Assembly: GCF_022829725.1 (NCBI RefSeq) | Contig: NZ_JAKSYG010000200.1 | Location: 1 to 64,000, forward strand | Length of the DNA: 64,000 nt | Direction: 5' to 3' | DNA from: Methylobacterium sp. E-005 | GTDB lineage: Bacteria > Pseudomonadota > Alphaproteobacteria > Rhizobiales > Beijerinckiaceae | Part shown: piece after piece, positions 44,850 to 53,652 of the stretch | Position numbering within the stretch: the first letter of the stretch is position 1 | How the letters are laid out: the number at the start of each line of letters is the position of its first letter | Position numbers and translations under genes: made by a program | The notes under the pieces: generated by a model | What the model was told of the DNA's origin: nothing | Databases searched by the model: none | The model's input: the letters and a program-made list of their open reading frames with translations, nothing else

Positions 44850-45038
44850 GCTCCGCCCGTACCACGCCGGGCGGGTGGTTCGCGCGTCGCGGCGATCCGC
44901 GCCGGGATCCGGCGATTCCGGATCTGCGGCGGCGGCAGGGCTCGGATGCGGCGTTCAGGCTTGACCACGGGCGCGCCATTTGCGAGCGCCCCATTCACGG
45001 GCGCCCATGGGCGTATCGAGGGCGAGGGGAAGCGTGCC

Positions 45039-45275
45039 ATGGCGACGGCGATCGACAGCGACCAGAAGCTGCACTTGGTCTTCGGCGGCGAATTGCAGGA
45101 TCTCGACGGCATCCGGTTCCGGGACATCGCGAATCTCGACATCGTCGGCATCTTCCCGGACTACGCCTCCGCGCAGGCCGCGTGGCGGGCCAAGGCGCAG
45201 GCCACCGTGGACAGCGCCCAGACCCGCTACTTCGTGGTTCACCTGCACCGGCTGCTGGAGCCGCCGGTCGCCTGA
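45039..45275 (+). CDS. DUF4170-domain small protein
   Basis: A 78-aa protein of the DUF4170 family: LHLVFGGELQDLDGIRFRDI, IVGIFPDYASAQAAWRAKAQ and RYFVVHLHRLLEP. The family is restricted largely to alphaproteobacteria and has no known function. It lies upstream of prs. Confidence 0.8.
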   Translation: MATAIDSDQKLHLVFGGELQDLDGIRFRDIANLDIVGIFPDYASAQAAWRAKAQATVDSAQTRYFVVHLHRLLEPPVA

Positions 45276-45284
45276 ACGCGCGTC

Positions 45285-45330
45285 CGGCGTCGGAGAGCGC
45301 GTCAAAACAGAGGCCTGGCGCCATGGCCGA
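45285..45330 (+). repeat. Dispersed intergenic repeat, copy D
   Basis: GGAGAGCGCGTCAAAACAGA followed by GGCCTGGCGCCATGG matches the central core of copy B (GCGTCAAAAC at 45298-45307). Only the central part is conserved. Confidence 0.48.
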
Positions 45331-45518
45331 TCGGGACCGGCGACACGACCGGCCTGTGCGCGGCACCCATGCGGAAAGCGTGAAGGCATTGTGACACTTC
45401 CGACCCGCTGCTAAGAGCCTCGCCCGTCATCGGATTGCGCCGGTCCGTCGCGGACCGGTCATCGGAGCGCGGCGGGCAGCCCGGCCGCGCATGAGCGGCC
45501 GCCCATGAAGTCCTTCGC

Positions 45519-46463
45519 ATGAAGTCCTCGATCAAGATCATCGCCGGGAATGCCAGCCGGCCCCTGGCCGAGGCGATCGCGGCCTATCTCGAGCTGCCGC
45601 TCGCCAAATGCATGGTCCGGCGCTTCGCCGACATGGAGATCTTCGTCGAGCTCCAGGAGAACGTGCGCGGCGAGGACGTGTTCATCGTCCAGTCGACCTC
45701 GTTCCCGGCGAACGACCACCTGATGGAACTGCTGATCATGATCGACGCCGCGCGCCGGTCCTCGGCCCGGCGCATCACGGCGGTGATCCCGTATTTCGGC
45801 TATGCAAGGCAGGACCGGCGCACCTCGGGCCGCACGCCGATCTCGGCCAAGCTGGTGGCGAACCTGATCACCCGGGCGGGCGCCGACCGGGTGCTGACCC
45901 TCGACCTCCATGCCGGGCAGATCCAGGGCTTCTTCGACATCCCGACCGACAACCTGTTCGCCGCGCCCGTGATGGTGCGCGACATCAAGGAGCGGCTGCC
46001 GAGCGGGGACCGCATGGTGGTCTCGCCGGATGTCGGCGGCGTGGTCCGGGCGCGGGCCATCGCCAAGCGGATCGACTGCCCGCTGGCCATCGTCGACAAG
46101 CGCCGGGAGCGCCCGGGCGAGTCCGAGGTGATGAACATCATCGGCGAGGTCGAGGGCCGCTCCTGCATCCTCGTGGACGACATCGTCGATTCGGGCGGCA
46201 CCCTGGTCAACGCCGCCGAGGCGCTGCTCAATGCCGGCGCCAAGGACGTCTCGGCCTACATCACCCACGGGGTGCTGTCGGGCGGCGCGGTCTCGCGCAT
46301 CGCCGCCTCGCGGATGAAGGAATTGGTGATCACCGATTCGATCCAGCCGACGCAAGCCGTCAAGCTCGCCCGCAACATCCGGGTGGCGACCATCGCGCCG
46401 CTGCTTGGCGAGGCGATCGGCCGGACCGCGACGGAATCGAGCGTCTCCAGCCTGTTCGACTGA
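45519..46463 (+). CDS. prs: Ribose-phosphate pyrophosphokinase
   Basis: A 314-aa class I PRPP synthase: ribose 5-phosphate plus ATP gives PRPP and AMP. It has the flexible-loop YARQDRRT (about 93-100), LDLHAGQIQGFFD with the ATP/Mg site, and the PRPP motif ILVDDIVDSGGTL (about 213-225). Length and all motifs are normal. Feeds purine, pyrimidine, His and Trp synthesis. Confidence 0.96.
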   Translation: MKSSIKIIAGNASRPLAEAIAAYLELPLAKCMVRRFADMEIFVELQENVRGEDVFIVQSTSFPANDHLMELLIMIDAARRSSARRITAVIPYFGYARQDRRTSGRTPISAKLVANLITRAGADRVLTLDLHAGQIQGFFDIPTDNLFAAPVMVRDIKERLPSGDRMVVSPDVGGVVRARAIAKRIDCPLAIVDKRRERPGESEVMNIIGEVEGRSCILVDDIVDSGGTLVNAAEALLNAGAKDVSAYITHGVLSGGAVSRIAASRMKELVITDSIQPTQAVKLARNIRVATIAPLLGEAIGRTATESSVSSLFD

Positions 46464-46489
46464 GCGCCGGGGGCGGACAAACAGGCGGG

Positions 46490-46630
46490 GTTTCGAAAGG
46501 GCGAGCCCTTTCGCGGGTCCCGGGCGGAGCCCGGGTGCCGGAGGTTGTCCGGTGTCGGGCTGCGCCCGGGACGGTCAAGGCTTTGCCCTGACGACCCACC
46601 GAAGGGCTTCAGCCCTTTGGAAGCCCAGGA
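46490..46630. repeat. Hairpin-rich intergenic repeat after prs
   Basis: It contains CGAAAGGGC-GA-GCCCTTTCG (46494-46513), CCCGGGC-gga-GCCCGGG, and AAGGGC-TTCA-GCCCTT (near 46602). Such chained GC-rich hairpins recur in Methylobacterium intergenic regions and may terminate prs transcription, although no U-tract follows. Confidence 0.6.
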
Positions 46631-46686
46631 GACTGGGCCGCAGTACACCCCGCGCGCGACGGCCCTATCTGGCTCAGCCGACAGGA

Positions 46687-47580
46687 GTGTTGGTCTGGGA
46701 GCGAACACTGGGTCGGGCACACATCATCGGCATCCACGGGCTCGCCAACAAGCCGCCGCGCGACGAGAAGTCGGCCTGGTGGCAGGCCGCGATCCGCGAG
46801 GGACTCGACCGCAATTGCGGGCTGCGGGTGCCGGAGGGCGGCCTGCCCTTCACCTTCGTCTACTGGGCGGATCTGCGCTACCCGCAGCCGCTCTCCGGTG
46901 ATCGCAACCGCGAGCCCTACGCCCCGGATTACGGCCTCGGCCCGTTCCCCTCTCCGGCGGGGCAACCCGAGAAGGCCGCGCCGACGCTGACCGACCGGAT
47001 CTATCGCGGCCTGTCCTACCTGGAGGAGGCCGCCGGGCTGACCCCGCTGGACGACCTGATCCTGGAATACCGCCTCGACGACCTCTGGGGCTACTACGCG
47101 GATGCGGGATTCCGGGCCGCCGCCCGGGAGCGCCTGCGCGCGGTGCTCGCCGAGGCGGCCGGCGATGATGACGTGCTGATCGCCGCGCACTCGATGGGCG
47201 GCCTGATCGCCTACGACGTGCTGCGCGCCGCCGAGGCGGACGGGACCCCCCTGCCCCGCTGCACCCTGGTCACCCTCGGCTCGCCCTTAGGCCTCGCCGA
47301 GCTGAAGCTGAAGCTCGCCGACGAGCACGGCGCCCTGCGCGTGCCGGCGGCGCTCTCCGCCTGGACGAACCTGATGGACCGCCAGGACATCGCCACGGTG
47401 GGCGACGATTTCGCGGAGATCTTCGCGCCCAACGCCGCCGGCGTGCAGGTCCGGGACGTGCCGGTGGTCAACGCCTACCGGCGGCCGGACGGCAGCGAGA
47501 ACCGGCACAAATCCTACGGCTACCTGCGCACGCCGGAATTCTCCCAACGCGTGGCCGGGTTCCTGAAGGACCGGTCCTGA
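46687..47580 (+). CDS. Alpha/beta hydrolase
   Basis: About 297 aa from GTG 46687 (a TTG at 46690 is equally possible). HIIGIHGLANKPPRDEKSAW is the first strand and oxyanion region; LIAAHSMGGLIAYDVL supplies the GxSxG nucleophile elbow; NRHKSYGYL near the end may hold the catalytic His. It resembles the lipase-like family with PGAP1-type sequences. Substrate unknown. Confidence 0.75.
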   Translation: MLVWERTLGRAHIIGIHGLANKPPRDEKSAWWQAAIREGLDRNCGLRVPEGGLPFTFVYWADLRYPQPLSGDRNREPYAPDYGLGPFPSPAGQPEKAAPTLTDRIYRGLSYLEEAAGLTPLDDLILEYRLDDLWGYYADAGFRAAARERLRAVLAEAAGDDDVLIAAHSMGGLIAYDVLRAAEADGTPLPRCTLVTLGSPLGLAELKLKLADEHGALRVPAALSAWTNLMDRQDIATVGDDFAEIFAPNAAGVQVRDVPVVNAYRRPDGSENRHKSYGYLRTPEFSQRVAGFLKDRS

Positions 47581-47587
47581 ACGCGCG

Positions 47588-47863
47588 TCAGAGCCGGCCC
47601 GGCACCGCCTCGCGCAGTACGCGCTCGGCGGCGGCGTCCTCGATCTTGTTGATCAGCCGGTTCGCCTCGTGCTCGTCGCGCAGGGTCTTGGCGAGCGTGA
47701 AGGTCGTGCCGGTGAGGAACAGCGCCGCCATGGCGAGGTAGCCCTTGATCCAGATATCGGCGGGCAGGAAGAAGATCCCGATCGTCAGCATCGCGGCGGC
47801 GGCGGCGAAGCTCACCAGCGTGAAGGTCTTCCAGGCGGCGGTGTGGGGCATCTGCGGTGTCAT
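47588..47863 (-). CDS. YiaA/YiaB-type two-helix inner-membrane protein
   Basis: A 91-aa protein: AWKTFTLVSFAAAAAMLTIG and IWIKGYLAMAALFLTGTTFT are the two helices of the YiaAB domain, with the tail DEHEANRLINKIEDAAAERV. Function unknown; it may respond to envelope stress like the adjacent PspA-type gene, but that is conjecture. Confidence 0.82.
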   Translation of the reverse strand: MTPQMPHTAAWKTFTLVSFAAAAAMLTIGIFFLPADIWIKGYLAMAALFLTGTTFTLAKTLRDEHEANRLINKIEDAAAERVLREAVPGRL

Positions 47864-47905
47864 GGCTTGGATCTCCAGGGCGGTTCGGTCGGCGATCGGG
47901 GTTGG

Positions 47906-48580
47906 TCAGGCTTCAGCCCTGAGGCGGTCGAGCACCGCCCGCGGATCCGTGCGGGGACGGCCGTAGCCGGCCGCCGCGAGATCGGCCTCGATCCCGCCCG
48001 CGGCCTCCGCCTCCAGGTCGGTGAGCGCGGCGGCGACATCCGCCTCGGCCGCCTGCCGCTCGCGCAGGCGCGCCAGCGTCCGCTCGGCCTCCCCGAGGGC
48101 GCCCGCCGACAGGGTCGTGACCCGGCGGCCCTCGAGCCCGGCCCGGCGCAGGGCCTCGGTGGTCCGCGCCGCCCGGAGACCGCTGTCGAGGTCCCGCAGC
48201 CGCTCGCCGCCCCGCGCGACCGAGCGCTTCAGCCGTTCGATCTCGGCGCCGAAGCGGTCGGCGGCGGCCCGGCGGTCGGCCCGCTCGTCCTCCAGGGCGG
48301 CGATGTGGATCGCCGCCCCGGTTCCGAGATCCGCGCGGCCGTCGCCGAGCGCCCGCCGCGCCCCGTCCGACAGGGTGTCGATGCGGGCGCCGATCGCGTC
48401 GAGGGCCCGCATCTCGGCGGCTTGATAGGCCATGGCCCCGGCGAGTTCCCGCCGGGCCGTCGCCAGGGCTCCGGCGGCCTCCCGGATCTGCTGGCGCAGG
48501 ATGGTCACGGCATGGGCGTCGTGGATCGCCTGGGCGTTGTCGGCGACCACGCCGCGCATCAGGCAGGAGAGGGTCCTCAT
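47906..48580 (-). CDS. PspA/IM30-family protein
   Basis: A 224-aa almost wholly helical protein. RTLSCLMRGVVADNAQAIHD begins with the amphipathic membrane-contact helix, followed by long coiled-coil helices rich in Ala, Arg and Glu (LRQQIREAAGALATARRELA, LERQAAEADVAAALTDLEAE). The ATG 48580 is seven bases after AGGTG. Members remodel or protect the cytoplasmic membrane. Two operator-like repeats lie between it and the divergent TetR gene. Confidence 0.75.
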   Translation of the reverse strand: MRTLSCLMRGVVADNAQAIHDAHAVTILRQQIREAAGALATARRELAGAMAYQAAEMRALDAIGARIDTLSDGARRALGDGRADLGTGAAIHIAALEDERADRRAAADRFGAEIERLKRSVARGGERLRDLDSGLRAARTTEALRRAGLEGRRVTTLSAGALGEAERTLARLRERQAAEADVAAALTDLEAEAAGGIEADLAAAGYGRPRTDPRAVLDRLRAEA

Positions 48581-48628
48581 CACGGTTCACCTCGCAGGAA
48601 CGGCGCCCGGACCAGATCCAGAATTTAT

Positions 48629-48649
48629 TGAACGTCGTTCGAAAAAGAA
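48629..48649. promoter_or_regulatory. TetR operator-like repeat 1
   Basis: TGAACGTCGTTC is a palindrome (GAACG-T-CGTTC) followed by GAAAAAGAA. A near copy lies at 48686. It is between pspA-like and tetR genes, 49 bp upstream of the former. Confidence 0.68.
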
Positions 48650-48684
48650 CTAAGCACGGGCTTCCGCATTCCGCAAGCGATTAA

Positions 48685-49311
48685 ATGAACGATGTTCAAA
48701 AAAGAATGCGCGGCCGGCCGCGCAAGGCGCCGGTCGATCGGGAGGCGGATCGGCGGGGGCTGATCGCGGCCGCCGTGGCGATCCTGAACGAGGGGGGCGC
48801 CGGGGCGCTCACGGCCCGCAGCGTCGCGGAGCGGGCCGGCACCGCGGTTGGCTCGGTCTACACGCAGTTCGACAGCCTGGAGCTCCTCCGGCTCGAAGCC
48901 AACGCCCTCACCATGCGCCGCCTGCGGGACGTGCTGACGGCGGCGCTGTCGGCCTGCCCGTCCCGGGAGACGGAGGCGCGGCTCCTGTGCCTCGCCGACG
49001 CGTATCTGGCCTTCGCGGCCGGCCATCATGCGGCCTGGGCGGCGATGTTCGAGCGCCGCACCGGGCCGGCACCCGACCCGGTGCAGGCCGATATCGCGGC
49101 CCTGTTCGGGATCCTGGAGGGCGTGCTGCGGGACGGTGGTCGACTCGCCGAGGCGGAGATCCCCGTGATGGCGCGGGCGCTCTGGTCGAGCGTCCACGGC
49201 ATGACCTACTTGGCCGATCTCGGCAGCCTCGGGCCGGTCGGGCCCGGCGATGTCCGGCCGATGGTCGATGCCCTGGTGCGGGCGGCGGTGCGGGGCTTTT
49301 CGGAGGGCTGA
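48685..49311 (+). CDS. TetR/AcrR-family regulator
   Basis: A 208-aa regulator. The N-terminal HTH covers about 25-70 (LIAAAVAILNEGGAGALTAR, SVAERAGTAVGSVYTQFDSL). The C-terminal half is helical ligand-binding (ADAYLAFAAGHHAAWAAMFE). It is divergent from the PspA-like gene and flanked by two matched palindromes, so it probably represses both. Start at 48685 or 48706. Confidence 0.88.
   Translation: MNDVQKRMRGRPRKAPVDREADRRGLIAAAVAILNEGGAGALTARSVAERAGTAVGSVYTQFDSLELLRLEANALTMRRLRDVLTAALSACPSRETEARLLCLADAYLAFAAGHHAAWAAMFERRTGPAPDPVQADIAALFGILEGVLRDGGRLAEAEIPVMARALWSSVHGMTYLADLGSLGPVGPGDVRPMVDALVRAAVRGFSEG
48686..48706. promoter_or_regulatory. TetR operator-like repeat 2
   Basis: TGAACGATGTTC (TGAAC-GAT-GTTCA) then AAAAAAGAA. 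It matches repeat 1 in sequence and orientation, 57 bp away. It overlaps the ATG at 48685 of the regulator, so binding would also repress the regulator itself; if so, ATG 48706 may be the true start. Confidence 0.68.
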
Positions 49312-49438
49312 GGCCCGGGGGGCTGACGCCGGCCGGGTGCTCCGCCCCAGGGGTGGCGACGCGCGTCGCGTTTGCCGACGATCGAACGCGCCGACGTCTG
49401 GGCCGCCGGGATGAGACCGCCGCGCGCGGCGGCCGCGC

Positions 49439-49699
49439 TCAGGCCGCCGTCACCGCCGCGAGAAACCCCCGGACCGTCCGGTCGGGCGCCCCCGGATCCC
49501 GGGCGAGCCCGCGCACCGCGTCGGACGCCGCCGCGGTCTCGCGGCGCCCCCGCCACATGCCGGCATTCTCGATGACGCCCTGCGCCCCGGTGGCGGCGCT
49601 CGATACCCCGCGGCCGATCTTCTGGATCGCCGCGTTCTGCTCCGCCCTGGCGGCCGCGACCCTGTAGGCCGTGTCCACGGGGTTGCGGGTCTTGGCCAT
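49439..49699 (-). CDS. Small hypothetical protein
   Basis: An 86-aa frame: MAKTRNPVDTAYRVAAARAE, IQKIGRGVSSAATGAQGVIE, RGRRETAAASDAVRGLARD. It has AGGA seven bases ahead of its ATG and moderate composition, but no known family. Possibly spurious. Confidence 0.4.
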   Translation of the reverse strand: MAKTRNPVDTAYRVAAARAEQNAAIQKIGRGVSSAATGAQGVIENAGMWRGRRETAAASDAVRGLARDPGAPDRTVRGFLAAVTAA

Positions 49700-49982
49700 G
49701 CGGTCCTGCTCGACCTGCGTCTTCAGGCCGACAAGCCCGAGACCGCGAGACGCCGTCCAGCGCGGCGGCCGGGAGGGTGTGGCGCCCCGCCCCGATACCG
49801 ATCCTCATCCCCGTGCCTGCGCGATCGTCGTTCAAGTCATCGAGGATGACGCTTCAGCGTGAGCGGATCCTCAGGGCGCGTCCGGGGCCTTGCGCTTGCT
49901 GGCGCGAACCTGTCCACTCGCACCCAACACAAAGCTCGGCACAGACACACAGAATCTGCCGGGTAATCGGGAGAGAAGCGTC

Positions 49983-51035
49983 ATGGTGCGTATCGTGCGG
50001 ACGGGTTCGTCGCGGCTGGGCCGTGTCTTTCGGGCGCCGCCGGCCGTCCTCCTGCTGGCCGGGCTGGCCCTCGTCGTCCCCACCCTCGTCGTCCCTGCCC
50101 GGGCCGACGACGCCAAAGTCCGGATCAGCCGGCAGCCGGGCTTCGTCTACCTCCCCGCCGTGCTCGCCGAGCAGCACAAGCTGATCGAGAAGCACGCCAA
50201 GGCCGCGGGCCTCGGGGACGTGACGGTGGAATGGGTCAACCTGACGAGCGGTGCGGCCGGCAACGACGCCCTGCTGTCGGGCAACATCGACATCGTCGAC
50301 AGCGGCTCGACCAACATGCTGCTGCTCAACGACCGCACCCGGGGCGACGTGAAGGGCCTGTGCGGGGTCGGCACCACGCCGATGATGCTGCTGACCCGCA
50401 ACCCGGACGTGAAGACGCTCAAGGATTTTTCCGGCAAGGACAAGATCGCCCTGCCCTCCGTGAAGGTCTCGTCCCAGGCGGTGCTGCTCCAGATCGCCGC
50501 CAAGAAGGCGTTCGGACCCGAGAACGCGACCAAGCTCGACCCGCTCACCGTGCAGCTCGGCCACCCGGACGCGGTGGCGGCGCTGGCGAGCCCCCACAAC
50601 GAGGTCAACAGCCACTTCTCGCTGCCGCCGTTCCAGCAGCGCGAGCTGCAGGACCCGGCGATCCACGTGGTGCTCAACTCCTACGAGCTGGTCGGCGAGC
50701 CGGTGAGCAACGCGATCTTCTACGCCCGGACCGGCTGGTACACCCGCAACCCCAAGCTCGCCGCCGCGATCGTGGCCGCCATCGACGAGGCCAATGGCGA
50801 GATCGCCAAGGACCCGCTCCAGGCCGCCAAGGACTACGTGGCGGCCACCAACGACAAGACCCCGCCCGAGACCCTGGTGGCGATCATGAAGGAGCCCGGG
50901 ACCAACTTCTCGACCACGCCCTACGGCATCATGCTTCAGGCCCGGCACTTCTACGCGATGAAGACCATCAAGGCCGAGCCCAAGGACTGGAAGGATACGT
51001 TCTTCCCGATCGTCCACACCCTGCCGGGCCGGTGA
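49983..51035 (+). CDS. NrtA/SsuA-type ABC substrate-binding protein
   Basis: A 350-aa periplasmic binding protein. A signal peptide (APPAVLLLAGLALVVPTLVV, cleaved near ARA-DD) is followed by VRISRQPGFVYLPAVLAEQH, the NMT1/SsuA-like start, SGAAGNDALLSGNIDIVDSG and VSNAIFYARTGWY. Such proteins bind nitrate, sulfonates, taurine or pyrimidine precursors. No ABC permease or ATPase is adjacent. The ATG is preceded by GGGAGAGAAG. Confidence 0.85.
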   Translation: MVRIVRTGSSRLGRVFRAPPAVLLLAGLALVVPTLVVPARADDAKVRISRQPGFVYLPAVLAEQHKLIEKHAKAAGLGDVTVEWVNLTSGAAGNDALLSGNIDIVDSGSTNMLLLNDRTRGDVKGLCGVGTTPMMLLTRNPDVKTLKDFSGKDKIALPSVKVSSQAVLLQIAAKKAFGPENATKLDPLTVQLGHPDAVAALASPHNEVNSHFSLPPFQQRELQDPAIHVVLNSYELVGEPVSNAIFYARTGWYTRNPKLAAAIVAAIDEANGEIAKDPLQAAKDYVAATNDKTPPETLVAIMKEPGTNFSTTPYGIMLQARHFYAMKTIKAEPKDWKDTFFPIVHTLPGR

Positions 51036-51180
51036 GGCTGCTGGGGTCGAAGCCCCGCCGGGATTCGACAGAACTCCGAAGGTCGATCCCGGCTGTCCGC
51101 GGCCGCATGTTGCAATCGAAGCAGACCCGTCTCAGATCATCTGCACTTGGCGGCAAACAGCCGACAAGCAGGGGCGGGCC

Positions 51181-52173
51181 ATGCGGCGGCGGAACATCCT
51201 CGGTCTTGCGGCCGGTCTCATCCTGACATCGGGTCAGGCAGCCCCCTATGCTGCATCCGATCGGGTCCGCCACGTGACGGTCCTCCTGCCCGTCTCGAAG
51301 GACGACCCGAACTTCGCCGAGAACGCGCGCGTGCTGCGGAGCGCGCTGCTCAAGTACGGCTGGGTGGAGGGGAAGAACCTGACGCTGACCTTCGCCTCCG
51401 TCGGCAGCGATCCGGACGCGATCGGCCGCCGACTGCCCGAGATCCTGACGCCGGAACCGGATGTCATCATCAGCCGCTCGACCGCGGTGGCGCTCGCCCT
51501 GCATCGCCGGACGCAGCGGACGCCGGTGGTCTTCACGCAGGTGAGCGACCCCGTCGGCCAGGGCATCGTCGCCACGATGCAGAGGCCCGGGGATACCATG
51601 ACCGGCTTCACCGTGATGGAGCCGTCCATGGGCGGGAAGTGGGTGGGGCTGCTCCGGGAGATCGTCCCGGATCTGAAGCGCATCGCCTTCCTGCAGCACA
51701 AAGCGAGCAGCCCGATCTCCACAGCCCTGGCGGATTCGATCGCGCAGGTCGGTCCGTCCCTCGGGCTGGAGACCCTGATCATGCCCCTGCACGCGCCCGC
51801 CGATCTGGAGCCGACCTTCGCGCGCCTGGCTGCCCTGGACCGGGTCGGGCTTCTCGTCTCCCCGGGGGCCTTCACCCTGGAGAACCGTGTCCTGATCACA
51901 GCCCTGGCGGCGCGCGGGCGGATCCCGGCCCTGTACCCGTTCCGATACTTCGTGATGGCCGGCGGTCTGGCCTCCTATGGGACCGACGAGACCGTCTGGT
52001 TCCAGCTGGCCGGCGACTACGTCGACCGCATCCTGCGGGGTGCCAAGCCCGGGGACCTTCCGATCCAGGGGCCGAACCGCCTGTCCTTCGTGCTGAACGC
52101 GAAGACCGCGGACGCGCTCGGCCTCACCGTCACGCCGGCCCTCCTGGCCCGGGCCGACGAGATCATCGATTAG
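51181..52173 (+). CDS. ABC_sub_bind-type substrate-binding protein
   Basis: A 330-aa protein of the ABC_sub_bind family (PF04392). A signal peptide (RNILGLAAGLILTSGQAAP) leads to VTVLLPVSKDDPNFAENARV, LPEILTPEPDVIISRSTAVA, SDPVGQGIVATMQRPGDTMT and PALYPFRYFVMAGGLASYG. These proteins usually bind amino acids or aromatic-type solutes. Transport partners are not in the window. Confidence 0.88.
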   Translation: MRRRNILGLAAGLILTSGQAAPYAASDRVRHVTVLLPVSKDDPNFAENARVLRSALLKYGWVEGKNLTLTFASVGSDPDAIGRRLPEILTPEPDVIISRSTAVALALHRRTQRTPVVFTQVSDPVGQGIVATMQRPGDTMTGFTVMEPSMGGKWVGLLREIVPDLKRIAFLQHKASSPISTALADSIAQVGPSLGLETLIMPLHAPADLEPTFARLAALDRVGLLVSPGAFTLENRVLITALAARGRIPALYPFRYFVMAGGLASYGTDETVWFQLAGDYVDRILRGAKPGDLPIQGPNRLSFVLNAKTADALGLTVTPALLARADEIID

Positions 52174-52185
52174 CGCGCTCGCCGC

Positions 52186-52230
52186 CACGGATACCGGTTC
52201 GGCGCAGAACGCGTCGCAAAGATTCCAGGC
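52186..52230 (+). repeat. Dispersed intergenic repeat, copy C, in a gene-free stretch
   Basis: GATACCGGTTCGGCGCAGAA then CGCGTCGCAAAGATTCCAGG aligns with copy B with small gaps. The remainder of 52174-52685 is non-coding as far as I can see; it marks the boundary between GC-rich backbone and the lower-GC glycan segment. Confidence 0.5.
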
Positions 52231-52685
52231 CGGGCACGATGGCACCGCGCTCGGGCACGGCCTGCGCACGCATCGGGGTGACCGGCCGCTTCGTCAGCGG
52301 GTCCCGGGGCCGTGGCGCGCCGCAGCCTCACGGGAGACTATCCATCCCGGTGTGCCCGCAGCGGGGTCCCGACCGGCCAGAGCGCGTCCGTATCGGTCAG
52401 GCCGTCTCAACGGGCGTTGCGGCCGGGCACGGCACTCGGCCTTTGTATTGGCGCGCCCGCGCGCCGGACCGGTGTTCATTGTGGCGAAGGGCGCTCCCGG
52501 CCAGCAGCCTTCCGGCGCATCCGGCTGCCCGGCCTCCCGAGCGCAGCACCCTTGGGGGCCAGGGGATCGGCAGTCCAGGCGGGCCCCACGACAACCAGTG
52601 CCGTCAGTCGATCACGCTGCTGACAGTTTCGGCATTGCGCCAGACCGACCATCGGGCCCGCCACGGTCAGCGCGGGCCGGTGAGC

Positions 52686-53639
52686 TCATCGACTGAGCCG
52701 CAGCCCGATATTCTTGAACTTCAACACGGCCTCGTGGTGATGGACATTCAGAAACCGAGTCTCAAAACCGTTGGCATTTTCTGGAACAACGATACGGAAA
52801 CTCGCTCGTACATTCCCGGTCAGGAAGGTTGAGAATAAAATTTCCGAGCCGTCATTGATGCAAACATCGAAGCTGTAGCAAAAATCCTGCGGTGCCTCGA
52901 CATCGATCAGCACATCATAGACCCCAGCGGGCATGCTGATCTTGGGGCCGTAAACGATCCAATCTTTGTCGCCCTTGAAATTGTTATGGGAATCATAATT
53001 TCCGTTGAGGATCAGGCCTGGAAACAGGAACGGTCTCGTATCGTCGCCGGTCACATGCAGGAGTGAGCTCCAGGCCGAACCCGACAAGCCGTTGATGACC
53101 GTGTTCGGACGATCGAAGAAGCCGCCTGTCTCGGTCCTCGTCCTGTAGATCATGGAATCGTCTTGAATAAAGCGTTGAAAATTTATTAGATCCGCTTCGT
53201 GGGGCGACACGAGATGCTGCTTGCCGAGCAGTTTGAATTCTTTGGATTGCAAAATGCTATCGATCAGAACATCGCGGGCCTCTCCCCGGCGAAGCTCATT
53301 CTCGTAATGAGTCCGCCCGGTTTTGTCCGGCATTCTCCCTAACAAGGTTACGTACAATGCGTTGATGAACATCTCCTCGGGAATCGTCTTGAGATAGTCG
53401 CGGCTCGTATGACGCCGATTGATGATGCGCGCCGGCTTCCCCAGGAAGATCGTCCCCGGCCAGATACGTGATAAATGCTCGAACAACTTGCGGGGTGTGT
53501 GCAATTTGTATTCTTGCACTCTGCGAGCGATCCAATCTGCGCCGATCTTCGGGAAGACGTGCTGTCTGGTCCAGGAAATGTAATCGATCCCGCCATCAAA
53601 AGATGACAGGGAGATTGACTTCAGATCATCGGTGGCCAT
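52686..53639 (-). CDS. DUF4214-domain protein in a glycan segment
   Basis: A 317-aa protein. Residues 85-135 (FINALYVTLLGRMPDKTGRT, HYENELRRGEARDVLIDSIL) are a DUF4214 domain, common in surface-layer and glycosylation proteins. The C-terminal 170 residues are beta-rich (VYDVLIDVEAPQDFCYSFDV). No signal peptide. GC is much lower than neighbours. It follows the two-domain glycosyltransferase by 13 bp, so probably one operon. Confidence 0.75.
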   Translation of the reverse strand: MATDDLKSISLSSFDGGIDYISWTRQHVFPKIGADWIARRVQEYKLHTPRKLFEHLSRIWPGTIFLGKPARIINRRHTSRDYLKTIPEEMFINALYVTLLGRMPDKTGRTHYENELRRGEARDVLIDSILQSKEFKLLGKQHLVSPHEADLINFQRFIQDDSMIYRTRTETGGFFDRPNTVINGLSGSAWSSLLHVTGDDTRPFLFPGLILNGNYDSHNNFKGDKDWIVYGPKISMPAGVYDVLIDVEAPQDFCYSFDVCINDGSEILFSTFLTGNVRASFRIVVPENANGFETRFLNVHHHEAVLKFKNIGLRLSR

Positions 53640-53652
53640 CGCCTAATCCTGT

